From positions 1 to 64,000 of the forward strand of contig MU832129.1 in NCBI GenBank assembly GCA_029204225.1: a stretch of 64,000 nucleotides of DNA, read 5' to 3'. The notes beneath the pieces were generated by a model. That model had not been told where the DNA came from. It worked only from the letters and a program-made list of their open reading frames with translations, and did not search any database. The DNA is from Diphasiastrum complanatum. Lineage: Eukaryota > Streptophyta > Lycopodiopsida > Lycopodiales > Lycopodiaceae. Positions 24,441-36,667 of the stretch are shown in pieces. The position numbers were made by a program, and so were the translations under genes. Every line of letters begins with the position of its first letter. Within the stretch, counting starts at the first letter, position 1.

Positions 24441-24876
24441 ACTCATTTCATCTTTGAATGAATCTTTTGATACGTTTCGTCCTTGATTCTTGTAAAATTT
24501 TCCATACCAACTTTGATCTTGTCGAGCAAACCAACATAATAACTGCCATTATGAGCTATAAAGAAATGGTTGAGTCTCATTCATTCACCATGTTGACAGT
24601 TCTTATGGTATATTCTCAAGTTTTCTCAACATGAAGCATAGATACTCGTGCCAATAGCTCTTCTATAGTTGCCATAGCTTTAGCAATAGAATGCAATAGA
24701 GACAAGCGTCTGATGGAATCCATCAGTTTTTGTACAATTGGCGGTGTTTCACTTGACTTCATTGTTTTTTTTTTTAAGTTCAAAAAAACAAACTAAATAA
24801 TAAAAAACAATAGCCAAGAAGTTGTAATCCATCAAAAAACTAAGAGCAATGGAGAAAAAAAAATGAGTGATCGATG
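24441..24876. other. Unassigned spacer
   Basis: AT-rich, with a poly-T/A run near 24,766. No gene or element end is recognised, and it does not match the DNA upstream of X copy 2. Confidence 0.35.
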
Positions 24877-26035
24877 TGTTGGAAAGAGACAGGTCAAGTG
24901 AGTTGGTTCGACAAGTTGAAGACTGTAAGCGACTTATCGAGCACAACAGTATAAGCCTTCTTTCGTATTGCATAACTATGTCTATCAATATTGAACAAAG
25001 CTATAATGACAGAAGTCACGTTCAATCTTTTCGTAACCAACTTTGAAATCGTTAGTACTAAAGTGATTTCATAGCCAAACAATGATGTATTGAATAAATC
25101 AGACAAAACAATAAGATATTTATCAATTACAAATGATTACAGAGAAGCATACATTCTGACATGACGCAATAAGAAGATAGATTGATTCAGTAAGTAGCAT
25201 GTACAAATCAGATGATGAGAGCACAAAGCAATTGTGGATGAAACCGCATATTCTAAGTTATCTCTAAGTAACTAAAAACTCTGTCTAATGCACTTCTACT
25301 GATAAGCAGTAAGCGTGAATAGAAATACTGAGCTAATATAGAAACTAAGCTTCTAAAATGCTAGCTAAGATAGCATTTTATGATCATCTATTTATACTGA
25401 AGCGATTAACGCGTATCTAGTAGGACAACTAATTAGGTCATAGATCGCAATAGCCAGTTGGCCATAAAGTGCTAGTATCCATCCAATTAGAACTTTCCAG
25501 AAATTTACTTGCAAAGCAGGTAGGGAAAGTCTTTAGCTTCATATCAAGTGGATCAATAACTGTCTTTCATCAACATCGCCGATGTCTTCAACTTTCGTCA
25601 ACATCGTCGATAGGTCAGACGATGTCTGACATGTCGGAGCCACCTGTTGAGCAATTCCCGAGTATTTTTGCATATTGTGTGGAAACACTAATAAAACTGT
25701 AGAACTGCATCCAAGCTTAATGCTTTAGTAAAAATATTTGCTGTCATATCTTGCATTTGTCATATCTTGCGTTCGACAGTACTACAAGCTTACCTCTTTG
25801 TTGAAAAATTTGCTTCTGACATAGTGATACTTAATATCAATGTGCTTACTCCTAGAATGAAATCTAGGGTTGGCTGATAAAACAATTGCACATTGATTAT
25901 CACAAAATAAAACTGTCGGAGAAACCAACATCCGAAAGTAACTTTCCAACCATATTACTTCCTTTGTAGCTTGAGAGACTTTGATATACTCTGATTTAGT
26001 AGACGTGGAGTTTGGCCAACTCCCAGATTTTCCAT
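24877..26035 (-). mobile_element. Copia 3' end: RNase H piece and LTR (type 2), minus strand
   Basis: From 26,035 downward the minus strand reads RNase H-type peptides (SSTKSEY..., LFCDNQCAIVLSANPRFHSR, SKHIDIKYHYVRSK). It is followed by an LTR whose far end is TGTTGGAAAGAG on the plus strand at 24,877. The LTR contains the TATAAATA box (about 25,390) also found in the LTRs at 26,765-27,735 and 53,688-54,884. A broken, old fragment. Confidence 0.75.
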
Positions 26036-26074
26036 GTTACCACATGCAAGTCCTCTAACAAAGCACTAGATTTG

Positions 26075-26764
26075 ATATCAAATTTGTATGAGACTCAAGG
26101 TGTAACCACATGTTTGCACCTTTACACTTAGAATGTCTGATTCTATAGCCATCACTTCTCACATCAACAACTTCAAATCTTTGTTAGATCAATTATCAGC
26201 TATGGATGTGCTATTCAAGATGATGATGCTATAATGACCTTGCTTTCTTCTTTACCAAAGTCCTACGAGCACTTTGATGTTATGATTTCCACTCAACCTA
26301 ACCTGACTCTTCAAAAGGTAATCGATCATCTTCTTCAAGAAGAAATGTAGAGAAAGACCAGTCTCCGTCAAAGACAAGTCGCTGGCCTTGTACACCAAGA
26401 AGAAAGACAAATCCAAGGGCAAGAATCGAGTGTAGCAGCAACAACATTAGAAGCCTCAAACTCAGTCTGAGAGTTGTGGATCGCGCAAGAAACTCTTCTG
26501 CAGGTATTGCAAGAGAGTCAACCACGACATCAGAGAGTGTCGTATCCGGATCTACAATGAGGCAAAGAAGGAACAACAACAACTGCAGCCATCTTCTACA
26601 AATGCGGAGGAATTTAAGGAGCACACCTCTGATGAAGACAAACATCAGAACTATTAATGGCTTACAATAGTAGCAACGAGGACTAAGATTGTTGGTACCT
26701 GGACAATGGCGTTGATACCCAATACATGACTCCTCAAAGGCAGTGGTTTACTAAGTACGAAGCT
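26075..26764 (+). mobile_element. Copia gag-protease fragment, plus strand
   Basis: Peptides such as SIAITSHINNFKSLLDQLSAM, DAIMTLLSSLPKSYEHFDVM, a knuckle CRYCKRVNHDIRECR (about 26,497-26,541) and YLDNGVDTQYMT (near 26,700) are those of a copia gag and protease start. It lies in the opposite direction to the copia pieces on both sides. Broken, with several breaks. Confidence 0.75.
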
Positions 26765-27735
26765 TGTTGGAAAGAGGTGTGTGAAAAGATAGATCGAATA
26801 GAATCGAATAAAAAGAACTCGAACGACAAGAAAGAAAACTTATCGTGCGCAACAGAATAAACTATCTTTCACTTTCTCTATGCATGACTTCAAACAAAAA
26901 AATATGATAGAAATCATGTTCGATCTTATAGTAACTGACTTTGAAATCATTAGTACTACAGTGATTACATAGCCAAACAGTAAAGCATTGAATTATCAGA
27001 CAAATAGTAAGAGATTATCAGTTACAAAGGCATTGCAAAAAAGCATTCATACTGACATGATACTGAACGCAATAAATGATAGATTGATTCAGTAAAAGAA
27101 ACAAATCAGAATGGAAATGAGCACAAAGGAATTTCGGATCAAAGCCGCATGCTTTGAGCTATCTATAAGTAACTGTAACTCTGTCTGAGTTAAGCACTTC
27201 CTCTAATAAGCAGTAAGCGCAATAGCAAACTCTAAATCAACTCTAAGAACTGAGCTAGAATGCTCAAGAGTGTTCAAGCTCGCAGACTTGAGAGAGAGAA
27301 AGCTAACTATTCAATATTTGCTGATCTCTTGATCGCATTGTTAAGATGTAGAAATATGAGCAGCTATTTATACTAAGCAAAATGTCACAACATCCAATAG
27401 TAGGACAACTAATTAGGTCGCAATCATAATGGATAGTGAGCTGGCATCCATTCAGTTGAATCTTCTCAATAATTTACTTGCTAAATGGTTAGGGCAAGTC
27501 TGGAGCTTCAATTCGAGTGGAATGCTAACTGTCAATCAACCAACATGGCCGAAGTGGCCGAAGTCTCCGAAGTCATCAAAGTCTTCGAAGTTTGTCGATG
27601 GTGTCAATAAACGTTGTGAGCCATTTCTGAGTAGTTCTGTAGACTGTGTAGAAACACAAAGAAAACTACAGGTCTGGATAAGAATTGGATGAAGGTTAAA
27701 ATGTCGATTAGTCGATTAGTAGTAGAATAATCTAA
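26765..27735 (-). repeat. LTR type 2 (3' LTR of copia B)
   Basis: Starts TGTTGGAAAGAGG on the plus strand and ends near a purine tract of the minus strand (AAGGGAGAG, about 27,738-27,747). It contains a TATAAATA box (about 27,370) and short GCCGAAGT/CTCCGAAGT repeats (about 27,547-27,590). It is homologous to the LTRs at 24,877 and 53,688. Confidence 0.75.
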
Positions 27736-27739
27736 TACT

Positions 27740-29550
27740 CTCCCTTAATCTGAATCCATGAATGCCTTGACTTTCAAACTTAGTTCTGCACAGAACTTTC
27801 TGTGTGCATCCAAGCTTAATGCTTTGGTAAAAATATCTGTTGTCATATCTTGCATTCGACAGTGCTGCAATCTGACCTCTTTGTCGAGAACTTTGCTTCT
27901 GACACAATGATACTTAAATTAATGTGCTTACTCATGGAATGAAACCTAGGTTGGCTGACAAGGCAATGGCACTTTGATAATCACAAAATAATAATGTCGG
28001 AGCATATTGGTTCAGACCGATATCTGAAAGTAAGTTCCACAACCAAATAGCTTCTTTTGTAGCTTGTGAGGCTGCGATATACTCTGATTTTGTAGAAGAT
28101 AGAGCTATTGAAGATTGCTTGCGACTGTTCTAGGAAATTGGACCATTGTTGAGGAAGAATGTAAATCTAGAAGTGGATTTACGAGAGTCTACATCTCTTG
28201 CCCAACTTGCATCTATGTAACCACTAAGTAAATTGAGTTTGTCATTGTCAACTACTCCATAACAAATGCAAAAATCCATAGTAGCTTGAAGATATCTCAT
28301 AACTCTGATAAGAGCCTTCCAATGTGTTATACCAGGGTTAGTCATAAATTGACTTAGGGAGCTGACTACAAAAGTTATGTCTGGCCTGGTACAGATCATT
28401 GCGTACATAAGAGATCCTATTATCGAGTGATGCGGATACTCACACATCTGCTCCTTCTCTTTGATTATTTGGGGACATTGGTCCTTCAACAATTTGAGAC
28501 CTGGTTCCATTGGTGAAAGAGCTAACTTGCAATTAACTAGATTATATCTGACTAACATATTGTAGATATACCTCTGCTGAGTAATGTAGATCAACTTTCA
28601 ATTTCCATCTCTGTGGATTTGAATACAAAGGCAAAAATGAGCTTCACCCAAATCGGTCATGTCGAATTCAGAAGATAGCATTGCCTTGTCTTCGTTTATC
28701 AAATCGATATTGTTGCCAAAGAGCAATGTGTTGTCCACATATAAAGTGATAATGATAAAAGATTGTGGCATTATCTTGAAGTAAACATTCGAATCTGAAG
28801 AGCTTGGCGTATAGCCATGATCAATAAGAAAAGTATTGATCCTTTGAAACCATGCTCGAGCAGATTGCTTCAAGCCATAAAGTGTCCTATGGAGTTTACA
28901 CACATGATTGTGTTTACCTTCGATAATATAACCTTCGGGTTGCACCATGTAGATGCCTTCTTCAATAAATCCATTAAGATATGTTGTCTGTACATCCATT
29001 TGTCTGTTGCAACAGCAAACGATAATAAAAGTCGAATAGAAGAATACTTGACTACTGGAATGAAGTCTCAGTGTAATCGATGTTGTATACCTGAGAAAAT
29101 CCTCTAGTGACAAGTTGAGCTTTTCTTCTGTCGATGCTCCGTCTGCTTTGTACTTGACTTTGAAAATCCATTTGCAATCAACTATGTTTCTGCTAACAGG
29201 TAATTCGACAATCGTCCATGTCTGGTTCTTGATAAGAGATGAATACTCTTTATCCATAGCTTCTTTCCAGAGATCGGAATCGGGCTGATTGAGTGCCTCT
29301 TCGACAGTCGTCAGCTCCTGAACAAGGTAGGATGTAGACTCATCGATATACCTGATAGGTGGTCTGCTAGCTCTTGATGATCTTCTGGGTAATAGAGGAA
29401 GTTGATCATTTTCATCATGCTATAGTTGTCGAACTAAAACATCATCTTTGGATTCGTCGTTGATATGTTGTTCATCAAAAGTAGATGAGCTTGGACCTGC
29501 AATGGGAATAGTCGACTGAGGAACTTCGTGTTGGCTTTGATACCAATTTT
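27740..29550 (-). mobile_element. Copia B: RT-RNase H region with an adjacent primer site
   Basis: The minus strand carries reverse transcriptase (KCKWIFKVKYKADG-like start, YGLKQSARAWFQRI, LYVDNTLLFG) at about 29,260-28,600, then RNase H (ARDVDSRKSTSRFTFFLNNG) to about 27,740. Immediately upstream, at 29,533-29,548, is a TTGGTATCAAAGCC-like primer site that touches the LTR at 29,551. The gag and integrase parts are not between them. The stretch closely resembles element I (56-57.6 kb). A broken fossil with several breaks. Confidence 0.8.
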
Positions 29551-30617
29551 TGTTGGTGGTTCGTGAGATGAAAATTATCAGCTCTGATACACATTTGTTG
29601 GGTGAATGCCTATAGATGAAAGACTACAATAATGATAATGAAAGAACGGGAATAACTGTGTCTAACAGGATCATGGATTACTTAGAGAACGGAGATTACG
29701 AGATGTTCTTTTGTGTTGAATAAGATTATCAGTGTAGGAGTCTTAGACTGCCATGAAAGAGAGATTGCAGAAACGATTAGGCGTCTGAGACAGCCATGCA
29801 ATTCTCTAATGCTGATAATCTAATATGAAGAGAATGTAGAAATAATTTACGCGTCAGAGATAGCCATACATTTCTCTTTATATTGATGTTTGTGTAAGAG
29901 GAGTGAGAGTTAATTTCATTCAACAAGAATGCAAAATGATGTAGAACAGTAGCAAATCTGTATAATAATGTTGTAGTAACAACAATCAGACCACCCTGGT
30001 CATTTGATCTATGTCTGATCATCCTCTGATGCTGATTTCTGATCTATCTGATGCTTCTCATATCTTCAATCGCTCATTTACATTTATGAAAACTGAAAGA
30101 TCTTGGATTATTCTAGCTTTACATTTACAAGATCGCTTACCAGCTGATTAACTGACTAATTAGAATAGTTGTTATTGGAGCGTGAAGACGTAGACAGCCT
30201 ATGAGGAATCTTGTGTATTTCTGCAGAGTCTCGTATTTTTCGCCTGTGTGGAATCCCGTGTAAAACTGCAATGTCGGGTTTTCGCCTGCGTAAAATCCCA
30301 TGTAAAACTGCGATGTCGAGTTTTTTGCCTGTCAGAAACTGCATGTAAAAATGCAGTGTCGCATTTTTCACATTTCTGAAAGTGTTTGAAATGGCCTAAA
30401 ACCTGAGTAACACAAGTGTCACAAAATAAAGGTGACATTGTTAGGTTTTTCACCTATCAAAAATTGTGAGAAAAAATGCAGATTGTAGCGACAATCAGTC
30501 TAAAAATGCGGACTGTTGAAAAACAGTTCATTGTCTACAGGTTTCATTTGAGAGAGTAAAATTGAGAGAAGGAAGGAGGGCAGTTAGGAAGAATAGGAGT
30601 AAGATTAAACTCCAACA
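29551..30617 (-). repeat. LTR type 1 (1067 bp), shared by copia B and K
   Basis: Minus-strand ends are TGTTGGAG (30,617) and CCAACA (29,551). On one side is a purine tract (CTTAAGGAGGAG on the minus strand, 30,618-30,629) with RNase H beyond it; on the other side is a primer site with RT beyond it. It therefore serves as the 3' LTR of K and the 5' LTR of B. It contains many TCGCATTTTTC, CCTGTCAG and TGTCG strings. Confidence 0.8.
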
Positions 30618-31850
30618 CTCCTCCTTAAGCTTATTGCTATGAATCTGAACTGCAATTGAGATTTATCATTTCTACTAAGGTAGAATATTTATCTCTAGAC
30701 AATGGCTTTGTCAAATTATCAGCCAACATACTGTTTGTATGACAGTAACTTAGTACAACATCTTTATTTAGAACTTTCTCTCTAAGAAAATGGAACTAAA
30801 CTTCTATATGTTTAGCTCTAGCATGAGTATGTGGGTTCAAAGATAGAGCTATGCAGCTTTGATTGTCACACTGGAGTATTGTTGGACCGATCTATGAGAA
30901 TTGCAGATCCTGTATTAGCCTTCTTAGCCAAATTATCTCCTTCACTACTGATGTAGCTGCAACATATTCGGATTTTGTGGAGGATAACGAAATGCATTTC
31001 TGCTTTCAGTTGTTCCATGAAATGGGTCCTCCTGCAAGGACACAAATATAACGTGATGTGGATTTTTTGGTATCCACGTCTCCTGCCCAAATAACAGTGA
31101 CTCAATCTATATAAGTATCCATGTCTCTTTTCGAGTGCAAGCATCTTATTTGTCCTATCAAAAACTCTACATTGATTATATTCGAATTCTACTCTATGTC
31201 CTAGATCAATAATTCTACTTTGTTGATAGATTAGGTACATAAAGAACTTTAGAGAGTAGCTTGAATTGATCATTCTAGAAGCTTAATCTTATAGTGCCTT
31301 TACCTTCGATGGCATGTATCTTGTTATCACCGAGGTGAACATACTCTCTGGTACTGTAAGACATATAGGGCAGTCAATATGACTGGTCTCCAAAATCAAG
31401 AAATCATGCACTATCATCGGATGTTTTTTTATTATTGATCATGAATGCATCATCATCAACTTCTTGACTAGAGGCATGAGACATCTTTGTAGCTGCATTC
31501 GCTTGTTGATTAGAATGCTTCTTGCTATTGTTCTTGGCTTTCAATGTCTTGCAATTTTGAATCTTGTAATTGGTGTGCTTGCAGTACTTCCAGAACATCT
31601 TCTTCTTTGTTTATAGATTCGATGACTACTCTCGATTCTAGATCGGCTTCCAGGTCTTTCTTCTTCTGCTTCTTTGAGTCTTTGTTTGCATATAGAGTGT
31701 GCAAATCTGTATTAAACAAAATAAAACTTCATTCCTTCGATTGTCTTCCTACAACAACATAGTGATTACTCTAGAGAGAGTTAGATCTGAGTGTGTTGTT
31801 ACGATCATCACCCAGTTTCTGTACGTAGATGGCAGGCTTGATAACAATGT
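30618..31850 (-). mobile_element. Copia K: gag knuckle, protease/pre-integrase and RNase H pieces
   Basis: From high to low coordinate the minus strand gives a gag/zinc-knuckle part (FWKYCKHTNYKIQNCKTLKA, about 31,600-31,530), a pre-integrase part (RIIDLGHRVEFEYNQCRVFD, about 31,220-31,160), and then RNase H peptides to 30,630. A TTGTTATCAAGCC primer-like site sits near 31,830. Parts are missing in the middle. Broken and old. Confidence 0.7.
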
Positions 31851-31899
31851 TATAATTGCGTCTTGATTGTTGATGACTGGACATTGACCATCTTGTTGG

Positions 31900-32690
31900 A
31901 TTTATCTCGTTTACTCTCCTAAATCCTATGTTAATCTGCCTCCATTCATGTTGCTGTATTTTACTTGTGTTGTCGCACAGTCTGCATATTTACATGTAAA
32001 ATAAGATAGGCGAATAAAACGCAACTGTCTGCATAAGTACAAGTAAATTTTCATAGGACACTGTGTTTTTACACGTGATTTGTCATAGGCGAAAAAGGTG
32101 ACACTGCCCTACAAATGCAATAGGTGCCCTTATAGAAAATCGAAAGCACCCTGTAGATCAATTCTTAAGGCATTTGTCAAAGTGTCGCATTTTTCGCATC
32201 TTCACCAACGTTCATTTCAGTGAAGGCTGACGTCGCGGCTTTCTCACGCTCATCCCATGCAACTGTGCAATCAGATTTGACAACGATAGCAGCTACCCAC
32301 GATCTCCTATATACAGCACATCCACCTTTGTACTTTCTTCATCTGCACACCTGTAACATTATGTTAATATATTGAATGCCATCTGTGTATTCAACAATAA
32401 GAAAACAAACAACGTGTGTGTGATAATAGCATCATAAGTTTATCAGAGAGAGACGAAGTAGATGCTTTCGCACATCGATTATTTGTATTGTCAGTAATAG
32501 GTTTATTCCTTTCACAGATTGGATTAGTCTTGTGAAGCACACGGTTTCATCCGCTATTGTCTTGTGCTCACCAGCATTATTGACCTGTATATTTTGCTAT
32601 ACTTAATCTGATTACAACTCTGTTTGTTCTACGTTCAGATTTGCGTCAATATTGCTATGCTTTTCTACATTCTGTCCGACTCTCTTGTTG
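31900..32690 (+). repeat. LTR-like stretch of the 'tcgca' type
   Basis: Has GTCGCACAGTCTGC, GCATTTTTCGCATC and AGGCGAAAAA strings like LTR type 1, followed by a CTATATACAGC box (about 32,310) in plus orientation. Ends are unclear; a gypsy gag in the opposite direction starts right after it. Confidence 0.45.
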
Positions 32691-32691
32691 C

Positions 32692-33312
32692 TTAATTTGT
32701 TGATGCAATGGTAGTGGATGTTGTCATGGTTTGCCCTACCTTATAAGGCAACATTCCAACATTTGGTTTGTCGTCAGAATCTTCATCCTCCTCACGAGTT
32801 GCATCATCCATAACGCTTTGTATCGTAGTGTATTTATTATGGCGTTTCAACTCACGTCTAATCCATTTAGGTAGATTTGCTGAAAACCACATAATCAAAT
32901 CATTGTCATTGATTAGATCGGGGAAACACTCAGATCTGAGGTGTTTAACACGTTCAATATAATCTTGTACTACCTCTCTCTTTCCCATTTTAATTTTACT
33001 TAAAAGGAGAATGGGATCTTCCATAAATTTTCTGGGCTTAAATCTTGTAATGAGAGCGGCTTTAACCACTTCCCAGTCCATGTGTTCTGCTTCTTCTTGG
33101 TTATTAAACCAATCATGAACAACTCCAGTTAAGGCCATAGAAAATAACTGAAGTTTATCTTGTGGAAAGATTTCGCCATAAACCCTACATGATTTAGAAA
33201 AGATCTGGAGAAATCTGATGGGATCAGATAACCCGTTGTATTTTGGTATATCTAAATGAGGAGACCTTCTAATAACAATTGGTGGTGGGTTCATTGGTTC
33301 TCCTTCAACCAT
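32692..33312 (-). mobile_element. Ty3/gypsy gag fragment M, minus strand
   Basis: A single open stretch from ATG 33,312 with retrotransposon-gag features: PKYNGLSDPIRFLQIFSKSC, ALTGVVHDWFNNQEEAEHMD, LITRFKPRKF, YIERVKHLRSECFPDL. It is close to the gag of gypsy H (40.2 kb). The region 33,313-33,970 upstream is probably its leader and LTR: on the minus strand there is a CTATATAAGTAGC box near 33,820. No protease, RT or integrase follows, so this is a fragment. Confidence 0.8.
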
Positions 33313-33970
33313 AATTCCAAATCACGTCAATCAGATAATGAGATTAGATCTAGATTTTTCAATCAAAAATCCTAATCTCAGATCAAATCATATCTGTAAA
33401 ATTTCTATCACTTGAAAATAATCAAGGAGATGAAGTTACTTGTCACGCGGAGGTTCGATCCCATGAGAGCAATAGCTTAAATAAAATCCAACATGCATGG
33501 ATGATCCACAATTAACATTAAGATCCAATAACACTACGCATTAACCCTACGTCCATTAACACTACAACCATTAACCCTAATTCCACAATGGTGATAGCTT
33601 ACTCTTCTCTCTCTCTCCATTTCTCTCTCACAAAAAGCATAAGAAATAACAATTCCAATAAGCTTCAGATCCAACAATTAGCAAATACAAAGAAAATATG
33701 AGAGATGCAGCAAAAGAGATGAAGAGCAAGGACATTCACAAATCCATTTCATAAGAGAGCCCTGCTTGTATTGAAATGAAGATGAAAACATGTACAATAA
33801 TTCGAAATTGCTACTTATATAGGAAATTAAGGAGATGGGCGCCCCAACTCCTATTGGGTAATTCTTACCTATTGGAGTTGCATTAGTTGGAGTTGAGGGT
33901 GACAAAGGTTTGAATATTCGATTCTATAATTGTTCGAATCGAACATTCAAGCGCTTGTCGATAGTTGACA

Positions 33971-34860
33971 CTTGACACTAGGTCCTCAACAGACAACATT
34001 GTAGGTCTATAGCGCGCAGGCCTACACTGCACACATAGAGAGACATAAAAAGCAAGTGCAGGTATGTAGCATAGGTCCTCAACAAGCAGCGCGCAATAAC
34101 TGTCTGCACAACATCAAACACAGTAGCGCAAACATTGTCTGTGCCAGTAGCATAAATAATAGGCATGCATAGAAGACTAATGGAGCAACAAAGCAGGTAA
34201 AGACACTATTTTGTGTGTTGGTTAAGGTTTTAACTCTCAAATCCTTGGATGTTGTGCACAATGAGAATCCACGGTGTCGACCCTAGAACTAGGCTCAATT
34301 CCTATATGTGCACATCTAGATTGGGATGACTTCTAAAAATTCAACCCAAATATTATGCATGTGTACCACGTCAACTAATGTAATGAATTATATATTTTGC
34401 ACATTTTTGTGTCTTTTAAAAAGAAGAATATGCTTTTCTTGTGGGTACATGGGCAAAAAATTCATGTGCTATGTAGATCATACATAGCATAATTTCACTT
34501 TGCAAAAACACAAATTCTTGTTACACCTAATAATTGTCATGTGAAATTAAATCATATACAACACATTATGCAATGGAAAGCGTTGGTTCTTCCCAATTTG
34601 TAGCCTAAAATTCAAATGTAGTTGAGTCGAGCCTAAGGTGACTCCTTACCGAGTATGATGTTGGCTTTATATTATTTGTTAATAAGTATAGAGTCTTTGA
34701 TTTCTATAGCTACTTTGTTGGATTCTTGCTTTGCTACAATTGATGTTTACATGCATTACTTTGTACTCATGTGGGTTTTTCATCTTTTATCAAAGAAAAC
34801 AAGGAAGTTTCTTCTTTGATTTCAATAGTGTTTTTGTTCTTTTGGATTTTATATTCCAGT
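33971..34860. other. Intergenic AT-rich DNA
   Basis: No gene is recognised. A phrase (GTAGCATA...GTCCTCAACA) recurs between about 33,985 and 34,085, and GCGCGCA occurs twice. Confidence 0.35.
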
Positions 34861-34994
34861 AATGGATACCTGTTGCATATTATGCCCATTTTCAAATAAA
34901 TTAAAAAGCAGAAAATGCATGCATTTTTTTAAAGGCAGATTTTGCTGTTTTTTTTTGTGCCTATTTGTGCCCGTCCGTACGGATTCCGTACAGT

Positions 34995-35006
34995 TGCCAC
35001 GTGGCA
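34995..35006. promoter_or_regulatory. Perfect 12-bp G-box palindrome TGCCACGTGGCA
   Basis: CACGTG within a perfect 12-base palindrome, 590-600 bp upstream of the small-protein ATG. Plant bZIP (ABF/GBF) and bHLH (PIF) factors bind such sites. A related AAGTGGCAC string lies near 35,256. A function here is inferred. Confidence 0.55.
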
Positions 35007-35404
35007 CATTTTGTGTTGGTCAGTCAAAGTCAAACATGTCTGTTATGCTTCGTAATGTGGTTCTGAAAAAATTTCAGGTATCCATTACGCAACGGAAGGA
35101 GGCGGGCAAAGGCCATTCTGCCCGGAGGGGCCGAACCTAAACTTTTTTTGGAAATCCTTACCGGCAGAATGGCTTGTGCTCGGCTCCATAATAATAATTT
35201 TCAACTTCGAGGATTCTAATGGCAGTTGGACAGGAGGAGGCACGTTGCACATGCCAAGTGGCACCTTCTGCGACTGCCCATCTCATCTATCTATCTAATA
35301 CATCTGTCCTTCGCGCAGCTTCCACGAGTGCTTCTCTCGTCGCCTCTATACAACTCTCAATCTCGCTCTCATTCTCACTCTCACCTGACCTTCACACCAA
35401 CCCA

Positions 35405-35595
35405 TCCATTATATATACGCTGCCGCAGCTTTCCAAACACTGTCAAGTTCACCATTCTCACTCTCATCAGCTTCGACAACACTAGCTTGCTTGAGGATTA
35501 AACAGTTGCTTGAAAATTTAGTAGTTTATTGCAGTCTGCTGAGTACTGTTATTCTGTTCTGAAGAAGATCTCCATATAAATAGGTGAAAGGAAGC
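35405..35595 (+). promoter_or_regulatory. TATA box and leader of the small membrane-protein gene
   Basis: ATTATATATACGC at about 35,408-35,420 is a good TATA box. Transcription starting near 35,445 would give a leader of about 150 bases rich in CTCTCATC and TTC. A second TATAAATAG at about 35,575 is only about 20 bases from the ATG, too close to drive an mRNA that includes it. Confidence 0.5.
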
Positions 35596-35823
35596 ATGTT
35601 GGCAAGGGTACCCTGTTGTGTGGAGTGCGGAACAACTCAAAATCCATGCCGCTGCAAAGTGGTTGGACCTACTATTGGATTCCTGGCCTTTGTGGTCGCA
35701 GCGGTGATTGAATGGCCATTGGGTGCATTGGTCTATCCCTTTCGCCACATCAAGGGACGCCGCATTATGTCTCATCCAGTATCTGTGGTATATACTCGGG
35801 TAAATCATTGTTTTCCCATCTAA
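35596..35823 (+). CDS. Small Cys-motif and transmembrane protein, plant-conserved type
   Basis: A 75-residue protein that starts MLARVPCCVECGTTQNPCRC, so it has CC-x2-C then C-x-C within the first 20 residues, a pattern that could bind a metal. Next is one hydrophobic segment (about residues 23-47: VGPTIGFLAFVVAAVIEW and PLGALVYPF), then a basic stretch HIKGRRIMSHP and the end VVYTRVNHCFPI. From memory, plants have an uncharacterised family of small membrane proteins with the same VVGPTxGFxAF...EWPxGA...GRRIM.HP...PI layout. No biochemical role is known to me. The ATG at 35,596 has A at -3, and nothing upstream in frame is an ATG. A polyadenylation-like AATAAA lies at about 35,998. It may be a single-exon gene. 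No neighbours appear to be functionally linked. Confidence 0.65.
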   Translation: MLARVPCCVECGTTQNPCRCKVVGPTIGFLAFVVAAVIEWPLGALVYPFRHIKGRRIMSHPVSVVYTRVNHCFPI

Positions 35824-36235
35824 TCACCTACCGCAAAGATGTACATGCTCAGTGAGCAGGTATTCGCGTATCAATCTCGGTAATCAGCACCCCAGCTAGG
35901 ATTCAGGAGCGCCATGATGTTTGTTCGGATGCTGTGCAGGAGTGAAGCTGTGATCCGCTGCTTCACCACACTGATGTTCAATTATTCTATGACTGAGAAT
36001 AAATTTTCGAATTGATCAGCTTTGTAAATTTCAATGGGCGTAGGTAGAGTATTGTAGATGTAGAGTATTGTAGATGTAGAGCTAGATTCGCCGAATTACA
36101 GAAGTAGAAGCATGGTGAAAATATCACTAGAACAGGTGGAATCCCCAAGAATAGCGTGGAGATGAAATCCATCACTACGGTAGGTCTAAGACTTTGATTG
36201 TATTTGTATAATACTGGTTTGAAAAATCAAAGAAA

Positions 36236-36336
<101 letters not shown>

Positions 36337-36449
36337 GTTCATATTGCAATCAATAGTATATAGATCATTATTTTCGAGGTGAGGTTGAAGTTGCAAGGCA
36401 AATGGACAAGGAGATGGATTGTTTTTGTACATTGGTTTGAAAATCAAAT

Positions 36450-36451
<2 letters not shown>

Positions 36452-36508
<57 letters not shown>

Positions 36509-36667
36509 CACATGCTTGTGTTATTCATCTTGCAAACAAAAATATATAAGTTGAAGTTGCAAGTTAAATGGATAGGAGTCTCTCTCCATGCACATGCTTG
36601 TGTTATTCATCTTGCAAACAAAAATATATAAGTTGAAGTTGCAAGTTAAATGGATAGGAGACGCCCA
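36452..36667. repeat. Second (CT)n tract and 82-bp tandem duplication
   Basis: A CT run (about 36,452-36,504) leads into two near-identical 82-bp units (about 36,504-36,585 and 36,586-36,667), each starting CCATGCACATGCTTGTG. The CT tract just before each unit suggests replication slippage. Confidence 0.9.

Noticed and set aside
33440-33490. tRNA-like T-loop string GGTTCGATCCC and possible gypsy primer site
   Set aside because: No cloverleaf can be formed around it, and the string is too near the putative primer-site start to match a tRNA 3' end.
33540-33590. Telomere-like ATTAACCCTA strings
   Set aside because: Only three irregular copies, spaced by unrelated bases; not the plant CCCTAAA repeat.
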